From NCBI GenBank assembly GCA_003222245.1, contig QHVH01000013.1:1-64000 (forward strand): a DNA stretch of 64,000 bases. Direction: 5' to 3'. The DNA is from Blastocatellia bacterium AA13. Its GTDB lineage: Bacteria; Acidobacteriota; Blastocatellia; UBA7656. The notes beneath the pieces are model-generated. The model saw only the letters and a program-made list of their open reading frames with translations. It was not told the origin of the DNA and made no database searches. This document shows, piece by piece, positions 34,550 through 43,738 of this stretch. Each line of letters opens with the position of its first letter. Within the stretch, counting starts at the first letter, position 1. The position numbers and the translations under genes are program-made.

Positions 34550-36529
34550 ATGTCGATTCAGGAAACACTAAAGCAGAAGCTTCGCGACGCTGTTGCTAAA
34601 CTGTTCGATATTACCATCGTGGAATTCACGGTAGAGGTACCGCCCCGAGCCGATCTCGGTGATCTGGCCTTTCCGCTCCCCTTTGAATTGGCAAAGAAAC
34701 TCAAAGCGGAAACGGGACAAAAACAGAACCCTCGCGATATAGCCGCAAAGCTCGCGGCCGAGATTCAAGGTGTCGCCGGTGTGTCGAAAGTTCAGACTGC
34801 GGGCGCGGGCTATCTAAATGTATTCTTCGACCGCGCTGCATATCTGAGAGCCGCTTTGGCCGGCGACGAAAAGATAGAGCCGATGCTTGGCGGCAAAATT
34901 ATCGTCGAACATACGGCCGTGAACCCTAATAAGGCGGCGCATATCGGTCACCTGCGAAATGCGGTGCTCGGAGATACAACAGCGCGATTGTTGCGGGCAG
35001 CCGGCGAAGAAGTCGAAGTACAGAACTACATCGACAATACGGGCGTTCAGGTCGCCGACGTCGTGGTTGGGTTCAAGTATCTTGAAGGAAAGACCGTCGA
35101 ACAGGTCAAAGCCATTGAAGGCAAGTTCGATTATTATTGCTGGGATCTGTATTCGAGCGTCGGGGCCTTCTACGAAGAAGATAAATCGAGGCTCGAGCTT
35201 CGCGCGACCACGCTGCACGAACTTGAATCGGGTTCAGGCGAAACCTACGAATTAGCCGATTACATTTCAACACGAGTTCTGAACTGCCATCTGGATACGC
35301 TTTTGCGGTTCGATGTGAAATACGACCTGCTGCCGCGAGAGTCCGATGTGTTGCATCTTCACATCTGGCAAAGAGCCTTTGATCTGTTGAAGGAGCAACG
35401 TGTGATCGAGTTCGAAACGGATGGCCGGCTTGCCGGGTGCTGGGTTATGAGATCCGGTGATCAGGACGCCGAAGACGCCGAAGGCGAGCACGAGGCCGAT
35501 AAAGTCATAGTCCGGTCAAATGGAACGGTCACATACACGGGAAAAGATATTGCATTTCACTTATGGAAGCTCGGCAAGCTTGATATTGATTTTTACTACA
35601 AGCCGTTTCGCGTCTACGCCGACGGATCGCTTGCGTGGATTACAACGTCGAACCCACTGGAGAACGATCCGTCGCATCCCCGATTCGGAAATGGCGCGGC
35701 CTATTTCAACGTAATCGATATAGGACAATCTTACCCGCAGCAGTACGTTAAGCTCGGAGTTATGGCGGCTTCATCCGACAAGCGAGTAGAGCGGAGCGCT
35801 CATCTGGCTTATGAAAAAGTAGCCCTGTCTCCGGCGGCGGCGGAACAACTAGGGCGGTCCCTGTCGGATGAAGACAAGAAGCGCGGCGCCGTCAGTATGT
35901 CAGGGCGAAAGGGCCTCGGCGTAAAAGTCGACGACTTGATCGATCAGCTTGAATCGAATGCCCGAGTCGAAGTATCAAAGCGACATCCCGACTTGACCGA
36001 AGGCGAGAATGCGGAAGCCGCTCACAAGATTGCAGCCGGGGCGCTGCGATATTTTCTTTTGAAATACACGAGAACATCCGTGATTTCGTTTGATTTCAAA
36101 GAGGCGCTGAGCTTCGAGGGTGAAACCGGACCCTATGTGCAATACTCGCCCGTTCGAATCAACTCGCTCCTTCGTAAGCTGAAGGACTCGGGCATAGACA
36201 TAGATACCGGCGAGTTGACGACGGCGTCGATGAGCGCTATTAACGAGTTGCTCTCAGGCGACGGCGACGAGCTTTGGTCGCTTGCTTACTTCGCTTCCCG
36301 TTTTCCAGAGGTCGTCAGGAGCGCAGTCTCTTCGCTCGAACCGGCTCACATTGCAAAGTGGGCTTTCCAGCTTGCAAAGAACTACAGTCTGTTCTATGAG
36401 AAGCACCACGTTCTCACCGAGGCGGACCCCGTGCGAAGGGCTTTGTTGATTGCTATCACCATGTTGGTGCAAAGAAAGCTCGTTGCCGCCCTTGATATTA
36501 TCGGAATTGAAGTGCCTGAAAGAATGTGA
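34550..36529 (+). CDS. argS: Arginyl-tRNA synthetase
   Basis: Charges tRNA-Arg in the cytoplasm. The 659 residues start MSIQETLKQKLRDAV. The N-terminal Add-1 tRNA-binding domain is followed by the class I core with AAHIGHLRNAVLGD (HIGH motif). In place of KMSKS it has MSGRKG, a known ArgRS variation. The C-terminal anticodon domain ends with EKHHVLTEADPVRRALL. An acidic insert (about residues 363-378, D/E-rich) lies in the core before VIVRSNGTVTYTGKD. ATG at 34550 is chosen by homology; the frame is open from 34373 but the extension is not conserved-looking. Confidence 0.96.
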   Translation: MSIQETLKQKLRDAVAKLFDITIVEFTVEVPPRADLGDLAFPLPFELAKKLKAETGQKQNPRDIAAKLAAEIQGVAGVSKVQTAGAGYLNVFFDRAAYLRAALAGDEKIEPMLGGKIIVEHTAVNPNKAAHIGHLRNAVLGDTTARLLRAAGEEVEVQNYIDNTGVQVADVVVGFKYLEGKTVEQVKAIEGKFDYYCWDLYSSVGAFYEEDKSRLELRATTLHELESGSGETYELADYISTRVLNCHLDTLLRFDVKYDLLPRESDVLHLHIWQRAFDLLKEQRVIEFETDGRLAGCWVMRSGDQDAEDAEGEHEADKVIVRSNGTVTYTGKDIAFHLWKLGKLDIDFYYKPFRVYADGSLAWITTSNPLENDPSHPRFGNGAAYFNVIDIGQSYPQQYVKLGVMAASSDKRVERSAHLAYEKVALSPAAAEQLGRSLSDEDKKRGAVSMSGRKGLGVKVDDLIDQLESNARVEVSKRHPDLTEGENAEAAHKIAAGALRYFLLKYTRTSVISFDFKEALSFEGETGPYVQYSPVRINSLLRKLKDSGIDIDTGELTTASMSAINELLSGDGDELWSLAYFASRFPEVVRSAVSSLEPAHIAKWAFQLAKNYSLFYEKHHVLTEADPVRRALLIAITMLVQRKLVAALDIIGIEVPERM

Positions 36530-36599
36530 ACGATAGTTCGAGCCTTGTACTACCCGCTCGCAGGTTGCCGCTGTCCGCCGAGTATAAAGGAGAAGAGAA

Positions 36600-37628
36600 A
36601 TGCTAATAGTCATGCATTCCGACGCCACAACCGAGCAAGTCGAAGATGTCCTGAAGCTCATTCGCGATCTTGGTTTCAAACCGCACGCAATGCCTGGGGC
36701 GACTCGGACAGCCATCGGCGTTACCGGAAACCCCGGCCCGATCGATCCAGGCAACTTCGAGTTCATGCCGGGAGTCGCCGAAGCTATACGCGTATCCAAG
36801 CCGTACAAGCTGGTCAGCCGCGATCTCAAGCACGAAGATTCGGTTATAAAGGTCGGCGAATTTAATATCGGAGGAAGTCAACCTGCCATAATCGCAGGTC
36901 CCTGCGCCGTCGAGTCTTTCGAGCAAACTATGGAAATCGCCGAGGTCGTTGCCGCGAACGGCGTCAATTTCTTTCGCGGCGGCGCGTTTAAGCCGAGAAC
37001 ATCTCCTTATTCATTTCAAGGTCTCGGCGAGGAAGGCCTGAAAATACTCGCGGAAGTTCGGAACAGGTTTGGAATGCGAATAGTCACCGAAGTTGTTGAT
37101 CCCGAGAACGTCGATCTGGTTGAACAATATGCGGACGTGCTTCAAATCGGCGCGCGAAATATGCAGAATTTTTCCCTGTTGCGCCGCATAGGCCAGACCA
37201 GGAAACCGGTAATGCTGAAGCGCGGGATGTCAGCCACGCTCGACGAGTTGCTCCTGGCAGCCGAGTACATAATGTCCGAAGGAAACTATGAAGTAATCCT
37301 GTGCGAGCGCGGGGTGCGTACGTTCGCGGACCACACTCGCAACACTCTCGATCTCTCGATCGTCCCGGCCGTCCAGGGGTTGTCGCACCTTCCAATCATC
37401 GTTGATCCCTCGCATGGCACCGGCCGGCGCGACAAGGTTACGCCGCTGGCGCGGGCCGCTATCGCCGTCGGAGCGGATGGAATCATGGTTGAAGTGCACT
37501 GCCATCCCGAACGAGCCCTCTCGGATGGACCTCAAGCGTTGTTGCCGGATATGTTCACGAAGCTCGTAGAAGAAGTACGCTCAATACATCAGGTCATCGA
37601 ACAGGTCGAGGCCAACAAGTTGAATTGA
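36600..37628 (+). CDS. aroF: 3-deoxy-7-phosphoheptulonate synthase (type I beta, with N-terminal regulatory domain)
   Basis: Condenses PEP and erythrose-4-phosphate, the first step of the shikimate pathway. An N-terminal ferredoxin-like domain of about 75 residues ([20 protein letters not shown]) is the regulatory part seen in Thermotoga-type enzymes. The barrel core carries [34 protein letters not shown] and the metal site [11 protein letters not shown]. 342 residues is the usual length. ATG has AAGGAG about eight bases upstream. The glycosyltransferase start overlaps its stop codon, so the two are probably translated in sequence. Confidence 0.95.
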   Translation: MLIVMHSDATTEQVEDVLKLIRDLGFKPHAMPGATRTAIGVTGNPGPIDPGNFEFMPGVAEAIRVSKPYKLVSRDLKHEDSVIKVGEFNIGGSQPAIIAGPCAVESFEQTMEIAEVVAANGVNFFRGGAFKPRTSPYSFQGLGEEGLKILAEVRNRFGMRIVTEVVDPENVDLVEQYADVLQIGARNMQNFSLLRRIGQTRKPVMLKRGMSATLDELLLAAEYIMSEGNYEVILCERGVRTFADHTRNTLDLSIVPAVQGLSHLPIIVDPSHGTGRRDKVTPLARAAIAVGADGIMVEVHCHPERALSDGPQALLPDMFTKLVEEVRSIHQVIEQVEANKLN

Positions 37629-39316
37629 TGCGCAGTCGGGTTCATTGTGCAGCGATGGCTACCGCGCACGCACAGCCCGCCGGGCTTGAGTCCGAAAAGC
37701 GCGGCACGCCCGGAATTCAGAAGGATCGAATCAGCAGGCGCTTCGATGCACTGTTCGTCGTCTCAATCTCTGTAGTCCTCTCCGTAGCCGCTTTCATATT
37801 CTTCTATAGACACGGCGTCACTAACGTCTACGGCGATGGCGTCGCGCATTTGAATATTGCGCGAAAGGTCATCGACAGCCCTGATTCTTCGTTGTGGCGG
37901 AGATACATTCAAATCGGCACGCCCTGGCTTCCGCTCCAGACCCTGCTTACTGTTCCGCTGGTGCGCAACGAGCATCTGTGGAGAACTGGAATCGCCGGAA
38001 GTGTCATATCGATGCTTTCGTTTATCGTAGCGACCCTCGCCGTTTTCAAAATCGCGACGCGGCTGTATAGAGAGGAAGCGGGAGTAAGCGGCCGCGCCAT
38101 GGCACTCATTTCCGCGTCGGTTTTCGCATTGAATCCCGCGGCCCTCTACATGCAGTCAACCCCAATGACCGAGAGCCTGTTCATGGCATCGCTTGCGATC
38201 ACGGTATTATTTCTCCACCAGTGGAGCGATAAGCCGAGCATAGTAAAGCTCATGATGGCTGGCGCCGCGGCGGGGGCGGCGACTCTGTCTCGCTATGAAG
38301 CGTGGCCGGTCGCTCTCGCCGCGGCCGCAATTGTAGCGTTCGTTAGCGCGGGATCGGCGTGGAATCGGCTAAGGAATACAGGAGTGTTTCTCTCGGTTGC
38401 AGCTATCGGGCCTTGTTATTGGTTATGGCATAACTGGGCAATCTATGACGATGCTCTCGCGTTCATCAGAGGGCCTCATTCCGCGCGCGGCATATACCTC
38501 GAGAACGCGGCGAACCTGGGATGGTCCAGGGTTTTCGTAGGTCATTGGCTTCCATCGCTCGCTCTGATGCTCCTGACCGCGGCCACGTGCGTGGGCCTGC
38601 TAATCCTGCTGCTCGCTCTGGTAGGAGCAATTCGGACAGTCGCAGTCAAACGGCGCCGCATTCGCGAGTTCGCATTCTTGTTTTTGTTAATCATTCCTTT
38701 TCTCTTTCATGTATTCAGTATCTATCGCGGCGAAATCCAGGTGTTTCCGATCAGCGCATTCGGCCTTCTAAACGTCAGGTATGGCCTACCCCACCTTCTT
38801 GCGGCGGCGGTATTCGCGCCCGCAACAATTCCATTGATGAAAACCTTCGGCAGAGCGGCGGGGATTGCGCTCTGCGCCGCCCTGATCGTATTGCAATACT
38901 CGTTAATATGGTCGGACGGACCGCTTCAAATCGCTGTCTGCCAAGAGGGTTATAGAAACGGCGTCAATTCGAGACCTGCCCGAGAACATCGAGCGGCGGC
39001 AGAGTATCTACGATCTCACCCGCCAGCCGCGCATGTGTTGCTTTACTCCGGATCACTCGGGCCGGTGGTATCGGGCGGCGGATTGGTATTTTCGAAGATC
39101 ATTCACGAGGGCGCCGAACGCTGGTACCAAATTGACGCGACGGCGCCGAACGACGTGTCGACCATTGTCCTAGAGACAGGCGACCCGCTGGATAACCGAA
39201 TCAACAGCAACCCGAGTCTCTTCGGGGATATATCACGCCGTTTCAGGACCGCCTTCTCAGTTGGAAACCTGGTTGTGCTCGAGCAAACCTCTAAGGATTC
39301 TCAGACCGGGCGATAA
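37628..39316 (+). CDS. GT-C type membrane glycosyltransferase
   Basis: A 562-residue protein with a basic cytoplasmic N-terminus (about 40 residues) and roughly eleven membrane helices. The first periplasmic loop has YGDGVAHLNIARKV, where the aspartate is the expected GT-C catalytic or metal-binding residue, followed by GTPWLPLQTLLTVPLV. These enzymes move sugars from polyprenyl-phosphate donors to acceptors on the outer face of the inner membrane. The C-terminal soluble part (about 450-562) follows the helices. The ATG overlaps the aroF stop by one base (TGATG), a coupling arrangement. Donor and acceptor are unknown. Confidence 0.8.
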   Translation: MRSRVHCAAMATAHAQPAGLESEKRGTPGIQKDRISRRFDALFVVSISVVLSVAAFIFFYRHGVTNVYGDGVAHLNIARKVIDSPDSSLWRRYIQIGTPWLPLQTLLTVPLVRNEHLWRTGIAGSVISMLSFIVATLAVFKIATRLYREEAGVSGRAMALISASVFALNPAALYMQSTPMTESLFMASLAITVLFLHQWSDKPSIVKLMMAGAAAGAATLSRYEAWPVALAAAAIVAFVSAGSAWNRLRNTGVFLSVAAIGPCYWLWHNWAIYDDALAFIRGPHSARGIYLENAANLGWSRVFVGHWLPSLALMLLTAATCVGLLILLLALVGAIRTVAVKRRRIREFAFLFLLIIPFLFHVFSIYRGEIQVFPISAFGLLNVRYGLPHLLAAAVFAPATIPLMKTFGRAAGIALCAALIVLQYSLIWSDGPLQIAVCQEGYRNGVNSRPAREHRAAAEYLRSHPPAAHVLLYSGSLGPVVSGGGLVFSKIIHEGAERWYQIDATAPNDVSTIVLETGDPLDNRINSNPSLFGDISRRFRTAFSVGNLVVLEQTSKDSQTGR

Positions 39317-39355
39317 AAGGGATATGGCTCGAATGCTGGATACTTGAGGGACCGA

Positions 39356-40909
39356 TTATGAACAGTCGACATTCGAAACGGTAGAGCCCGAACGTTGAAC
39401 GGTAGCTCTAACGCGGTTGCGGCCGGCGGCCTTCGCCATATACATTGCGCGGTCGGCCGTCTCAATCAGTTCTTCCTGACTTCCGGCGCCCCCTGGATAT
39501 GTAGCGACTCCGATGCTGGCGGTTATCTGTCCCACTTTTTGTACCGGGGAGTTGGCTATTGCTTCGCGCAGCCGCTCCGCGACCTTTCTGACATCCTCAC
39601 GGTTGCATTGCGGCAGGATGACCACAAATTCCTCCCCGCCGTAACGCGCGCAGATATCGACTTCTCGAACGGACGCTCGCATTATGTTTGCAACGTGGCA
39701 TAAACACGCGTCGCCTGCCCGGTGTCCGAAGGAATCATTGATGCGTTTGAGGTGATCGAGATCGAGCAGTATCAAGGAGACCTTGTCGCTATTCCTGTCG
39801 GCAAGCTTCAACTCTCTCTCTAGTCGGTTCTGAAAATATCCGCGATTATAAAGACCCGTCAGCGCATCGGTCATCGCCTGGGTTTGGACCTGATGAAAAA
39901 GACGCGCGTTGCTTATGGCCACCGCCAATTGGTCCGACGCCGTCCTGACCATGAGCAGCTCCTCGTCCTCCCACACTCGTCCGACTGTCTCATCCTCAAC
40001 GGCCAAAATTCCTATTGAATTGTCGCGATAGATGATCAGGGTTTCGAGATAACCGGGAGTAGCCGAGCTCCGCTCATCATCATCGCCGCTCCGGCGCGCT
40101 GACACTCCGACATCGCCGTCGCGTTCGTAGACGGTCATACTCTCGGGCATTTGCGTGCCCTCTTCCCAAAGAATCAGCGCGGCTCGCCTTGCTTTGAGGG
40201 CGCGGCCCACTTCCTCCACGGCCGATTGTAGAATCCGATCCTGTTCCAGCGTGCTTGAGATTGCGGAGCTAATGGAGTTGATGGCCGTCTCGAGCTCGTT
40301 TTGCCGCTGCATCGAGATCGTGAGCTTCGTCGTGAACGAAAGAGCGAGCTTCAGCGAATAGCTTCGCGGAGTACATTCCTTAATGATCTCTTCGAACTTC
40401 GCACGCTCCTCTTGTCCGTTGGGAGCGATACGCTCCAACAGATATTCGGTAGCTGTGAATACTACGTTAGGATCAAAGGTCCAGAGAATATCGAACGTTT
40501 GAGAATGCGTGGAATCTTCGTAGCCGACCGCATTTGATGCGAGCAGTCCACAGAACCTCTGATCCATTACGACCACGAAAGGCGCGGTATCCACCGAATG
40601 AAAGGCTCCATCCTCCAACAACGTGATTCTTGGCGAAGCTTGCGGCAGCCATGTATGAGTCGGGCATGTATCTTCACAGGAAAATAGGTAAAGCTGCCGC
40701 GCGGTCGCCGCGAGTCTTGAAACTCGTTCAGCTTCCCGAGCCGCATCGCCGTCCCGACATCTTCCCTGGACAACCAGCGCTGATAGTTTGTTGTCGATGA
40801 CGAGATCTTCGAATGATCGCACCAGCCATCGCATGGTTTGCCTGTTGCCCCTGATGGGCGCGAACTCATCGCGATGCTGGCTATTAACAACGTTGAAGAG
40901 AGAACGCAT
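39356..40909 (-). CDS. Diguanylate cyclase with DICT and GAF sensor domains
   Basis: A 517-residue soluble protein. The N-terminal region (about 30-170) resembles a DICT sensor domain. A GAF domain (about 205-340) follows, with a helical linker. The GGDEF domain (about 345-505) is intact: GLYNRGYFQNRLERE, LDHLKRINDSFGHRAGD and the active loop YGGEEF. It makes c-di-GMP. ATG at 40909 is the likely start; a TTG gives nine more residues. A good promoter lies 58 bases upstream. The PilZ protein at 58055 is a possible reader, though the two are 17 kb apart. Confidence 0.9.
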   Translation of the reverse strand: MRSLFNVVNSQHRDEFAPIRGNRQTMRWLVRSFEDLVIDNKLSALVVQGRCRDGDAAREAERVSRLAATARQLYLFSCEDTCPTHTWLPQASPRITLLEDGAFHSVDTAPFVVVMDQRFCGLLASNAVGYEDSTHSQTFDILWTFDPNVVFTATEYLLERIAPNGQEERAKFEEIIKECTPRSYSLKLALSFTTKLTISMQRQNELETAINSISSAISSTLEQDRILQSAVEEVGRALKARRAALILWEEGTQMPESMTVYERDGDVGVSARRSGDDDERSSATPGYLETLIIYRDNSIGILAVEDETVGRVWEDEELLMVRTASDQLAVAISNARLFHQVQTQAMTDALTGLYNRGYFQNRLERELKLADRNSDKVSLILLDLDHLKRINDSFGHRAGDACLCHVANIMRASVREVDICARYGGEEFVVILPQCNREDVRKVAERLREAIANSPVQKVGQITASIGVATYPGGAGSQEELIETADRAMYMAKAAGRNRVRATVQRSGSTVSNVDCS

Positions 40910-40966
40910 TAGATTATTCAAAGACAGACTCGGCAAAACCGGCGTTTTCAGTGGGGCAACGGCACT

Positions 40967-40995
40967 ATTCTCTAGCGGAGCTATTGCGCTGTCAA
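40967..40995 (-). promoter_or_regulatory. Sigma-70-type promoter for the diguanylate cyclase
   Basis: Minus strand TTGACA, 17-base spacer, GAGAAT, giving a leader of about 50 bases. The -35 is perfect; the -10 matches four of six. Confidence 0.5.
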
Positions 40996-41463
40996 TTCTT
41001 TTCGCACCATTGCTACTTATGCTACCGATATAGTCGGACGGTCAGCTATCGTGCAATGGCTCTATGGAAGGCAGTGGCTCCACGGAAGAGCTCTTGAGGA
41101 CTCATTGCGGATGTTGATAGTTTCACCGCAGTTTCAAAGCAGCCTTATATTTCATGCTGCGAGCGAACCGGTCTCAAATATCGTCAACGCCGGTAAGCGC
41201 GTTCACATATGTCCGATAATAGAGCGGGGCATTCCGCAGCGGGTCAAATTTCCCTCAAGAATCGCCAACTAAGCGTCCTTTTGGAACGGCACCCATGACG
41301 GTGTCGGAATTGCAACGAACCGAGGGTAGATGGGCGGGAGCGTTGATTGGAGCGCGACACAAGGGCTGATGCATTTTTGTGACCTTCACGTTTTAGACGC
41401 GAGTGGAATCGATGCATGCCTCACGTCGACTAGCGGTTCTGCTTGAGCCCATTTGATTTGCGG
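40996..41463. other. Intergenic stretch between divergent cyclase and sigma-factor genes
   Basis: About 470 bases between the two promoters. I see no gene or RNA fold in it. Short repeats CTATGGAAGGCAGTGGCTC and CACGGAAGAGCTC look incidental. Confidence 0.5.
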
Positions 41464-41492
41464 TTCAGAGCATCCGATACGGATGCTATAAT
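41464..41492 (+). promoter_or_regulatory. Promoter for the sigma factor operon
   Basis: TTCAGA, 17-base spacer, TATAAT. The -10 is a perfect consensus and lies 47 bases before the first ATG. The whole spacer is a palindrome (next entry). Confidence 0.6.
41470..41486 (+). promoter_or_regulatory. Palindromic operator filling the promoter spacer
   Basis: GCATCCG-ATA-CGGATGC: perfect 7-base arms around a 3-base centre, occupying exactly the spacer between -35 and -10. A dimeric regulator bound here would block or remodel the promoter. The regulator is unknown. Confidence 0.5.
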
Positions 41493-41538
41493 GTTGAGGC
41501 AACCGAGGTTAGTGCCATAGCATCACAGGCATTGTTTC

Positions 41539-42177
41539 ATGGCGCCGACCTTCCGGGCTACGGTGACCATGGCAATCGAACACTCCCAAACCGCTTCCGA
41601 TTTACAGCTTGTTCGAGCTGCGGCAGCCGGTAATGCGGAGGCGTTCGAAAAGCTTTACAAGCAGCACTACAGGCGAGTCTATTCGCTCTGCCTCAGGATG
41701 CTGGAAGACGGGGCTCAAGCGGAGGACATGACCCAGGAGGTTTTTCTACAGGTCTTCCGCAAGCTAGGCAGTTTTAGAGGTGATTCCGCTTTCACGACGT
41801 GGCTTCATCGGTTGACGGTGAACCAGGTGCTCATGCACTTCCGCAAACGCGGCGTCAAACTGGAAAAGACTGGCGATGAGGATGCTTTCTCTTCAGTCGA
41901 GGAAACGCCGTTACAGAGCACAAGGCGCGTTTCACTCGTCGATCGCATTTCGCTCGAGAACGCGATTTCAGAGCTGCCGCCCGGATACCGCACCGTATTT
42001 GTCTTGCACGACGTTGAGGGATATGAGCATGAGGAGATAGGGCGTATGTTGGGAGTCAACGTCGGCACATCAAAGTCTCAATTGCACAAAGCTCGAATGA
42101 AGCTCAGGAAGTTACTTTCGAAGACGGCGCCCGCGGCCGGCGCTTCACCAGGCGAGATTTCCACCAATGCGGGATAA
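41539..42177 (+). CDS. ECF-type RNA polymerase sigma factor (RpoE-like)
   Basis: A 212-residue alternative sigma factor. Region 2 covers about 25-95 ([31 protein letters not shown], then [14 protein letters not shown] and [10 protein letters not shown], the -10 contact helices). Region 4 covers about 135-190 ([41 protein letters not shown]). There is no region 3, as expected for ECF. ATG 41539 is the first start, ATG 41569 gives a more usual N-terminus; neither has a clear ribosome site. The zinc anti-sigma gene follows 16 bases after the stop, so the pair is regulated by membrane or redox signals. Confidence 0.94.
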   Translation: MAPTFRATVTMAIEHSQTASDLQLVRAAAAGNAEAFEKLYKQHYRRVYSLCLRMLEDGAQAEDMTQEVFLQVFRKLGSFRGDSAFTTWLHRLTVNQVLMHFRKRGVKLEKTGDEDAFSSVEETPLQSTRRVSLVDRISLENAISELPPGYRTVFVLHDVEGYEHEEIGRMLGVNVGTSKSQLHKARMKLRKLLSKTAPAAGASPGEISTNAG

Positions 42178-42193
42178 GGAGTAAACTGACGCG

Positions 42194-42883
42194 ATGAGCT
42201 GCGATCAATGTCAGGAAGTAATGTCCGAATACATAGACGGCGATCTCGAACGCGGAGAGGAGGCCCAGGTCGAGAAACATCTTTCCCGTTGTGAAACGTG
42301 TCAGGCTGTTCGAGACGATCTTGTCCAAATCGTACACTTCAGCAGAAACCTTCCGGATCACGCGCCTGGAGTCGGTCTCTGGTCGCGCATTCAAGCAGAG
42401 ATTCAAGCGGAGCGAAGGACCGGAACCATCTCGTTCAAGACAGGAGTTCTGTGGAACAATCTGCGAACGGGCAGCTTCACCTTCTCATTTCCACAACTCG
42501 CGGTCGCGGCTTCGGCGCTCATTCTCGTAATGGTTTCTCTCAGCGTTTTACGATGGGGAGCGGGTAACGCGGAAACAGTGCAAAGCTTACAGCCCGACTC
42601 TCAATCGGAACAATCCGTTCAATCGGCCGTAGTCGAACCGGCTAATATGCAGGACATTCTTCAAAAATTGGGGGAGCTCAAGTCGAACGTCGAGCTTCGC
42701 AAGGCAGGTTGGAACCCCGAAGTGAGAGACATCTTTGATCGAGACATACTCTATATTGATCAGACGCTCGTCGAATGCAACCATGCTATTCAGGATAATC
42801 CAAAAGACGATATTTGCCGGGAAATGATGTTGAATGCCTGCCGCGAAAAGATGCGCCTCCTGGAAGGATTTGCGGATTATTGA
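42194..42883 (+). CDS. Membrane-bound zinc-containing anti-sigma factor
   Basis: A 229-residue protein. The N-terminal zf-HC2 (ZAS) domain has the H-x3-C-x2-C site (His29, Cys33, Cys36) plus Cys3 and Cys6 in MSCDQCQEVM. A single membrane helix lies at about 100-122 (AVAASALILVMVSLSVL), and a periplasmic domain of about 105 residues follows, with a glutamine/serine-rich linker. It should hold the upstream sigma factor at the membrane until a signal, probably redox or envelope stress, releases it. AAGGAG is present but 12 bases from the ATG, longer than usual. Confidence 0.9.
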   Translation: MSCDQCQEVMSEYIDGDLERGEEAQVEKHLSRCETCQAVRDDLVQIVHFSRNLPDHAPGVGLWSRIQAEIQAERRTGTISFKTGVLWNNLRTGSFTFSFPQLAVAASALILVMVSLSVLRWGAGNAETVQSLQPDSQSEQSVQSAVVEPANMQDILQKLGELKSNVELRKAGWNPEVRDIFDRDILYIDQTLVECNHAIQDNPKDDICREMMLNACREKMRLLEGFADY

Positions 42884-42896
42884 AAAGGCGCGCGAT

Positions 42897-43628
42897 ATGG
42901 AAGTAATAGCCAGACGAATGGCGAGGCTTGCCCTCTCGCTCACACCTATGATCGCCGCCGTGGCCTTCAGCGGAGCGAGTTGCGCGGAAGCTTTGCCGCG
43001 CTTCAACAGGACATATCCGGCCGCGGCTCCCACTCATCTTTCATTAGCGAATGTCAACGGCGACGTAACGGTCACCACTTCAAACAAGAGAGAAATAGTA
43101 GTTTCCGCAATCGACGGACCTTCAATTTCCGTCCAGGACCGCGTCGCTGGAAATTCAGTAGAGATCTGGGTCAGACATGGGCTGAGAGTGGGCCGGGTAA
43201 ACTTCGAGGTGAGCCTGCCTGCGGATACCGCGCTTCATCTGAAAAACATAATGGGTAAAATAAGCGTCCGCGGGCTTGCCGCTGATTTGAACGTCGACGC
43301 CCTCAACGGCGATGTCAGGCTTATCGACCTGAGAAGTCCGTCGGTAGACGTTAGAGTCATAAGCGGCGACGTATTTTTTGACGGCGAGTTGAGCGGCGAG
43401 GGACCATTCTGCCTTCAATCGGTCAGAGGCGATATCGATGTCACTTTGCCGGCTAGTACGGCCTTCAGTTTAAGCGCGCGTGCTCTGAAGGAACATATAA
43501 ATCTCGGAGGGTTCGCCTTCAATTTCAGCAGCCAGCAGTCCAAAGCTATTACCGGCTGGCATTCGAAAGGCGGACCTCGAATGAATCTCACCGCTTACGA
43601 CGGCCGGATCATTCTTCACAAGAAGTGA
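42897..43628 (+). CDS. Secreted beta-repeat protein, DUF4097-like
   Basis: A 243-residue protein with a signal peptide (about residues 5-30, ARLALSLTPMIAAVAFSGASCA). Repeated short strands follow with the pattern N-G-D-V (VNGDVTV, LNGDVRL, ISGDVFF, VRGDIDV), typical of DUF4097-type right-handed beta-helix or adhesin-like proteins found after ECF sigma/anti-sigma pairs. ATG at 42897 is 13 bases after the anti-sigma stop. It is last in the operon and a strong terminator follows. The function in other bacteria is unknown; an envelope role is inferred. Confidence 0.75.
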   Translation: MEVIARRMARLALSLTPMIAAVAFSGASCAEALPRFNRTYPAAAPTHLSLANVNGDVTVTTSNKREIVVSAIDGPSISVQDRVAGNSVEIWVRHGLRVGRVNFEVSLPADTALHLKNIMGKISVRGLAADLNVDALNGDVRLIDLRSPSVDVRVISGDVFFDGELSGEGPFCLQSVRGDIDVTLPASTAFSLSARALKEHINLGGFAFNFSSQQSKAITGWHSKGGPRMNLTAYDGRIILHKK

Positions 43629-43655
43629 CTCGCCTAATCGGAGCCGAAAATTAAT

Positions 43656-43694
43656 GAAGGGGCGGCTGTGGGTGGCCGCCCCTTCTTTTTTTTT
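43656..43694 (+). terminator. Strong intrinsic terminator of the sigma-factor operon
   Basis: Perfect 11-base arms GAAGGGGCGGC and GCCGCCCCTTC with an 8-base loop, followed by nine T residues. It lies 28 bases after the stop of the DUF4097-like gene and separates it from the convergent amidohydrolase operon. Confidence 0.93.
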
Positions 43695-43738
43695 CGATTT
43701 ATGTCGGGCTCTGCACTGTAAACTTTTTCAGGCCTCGC

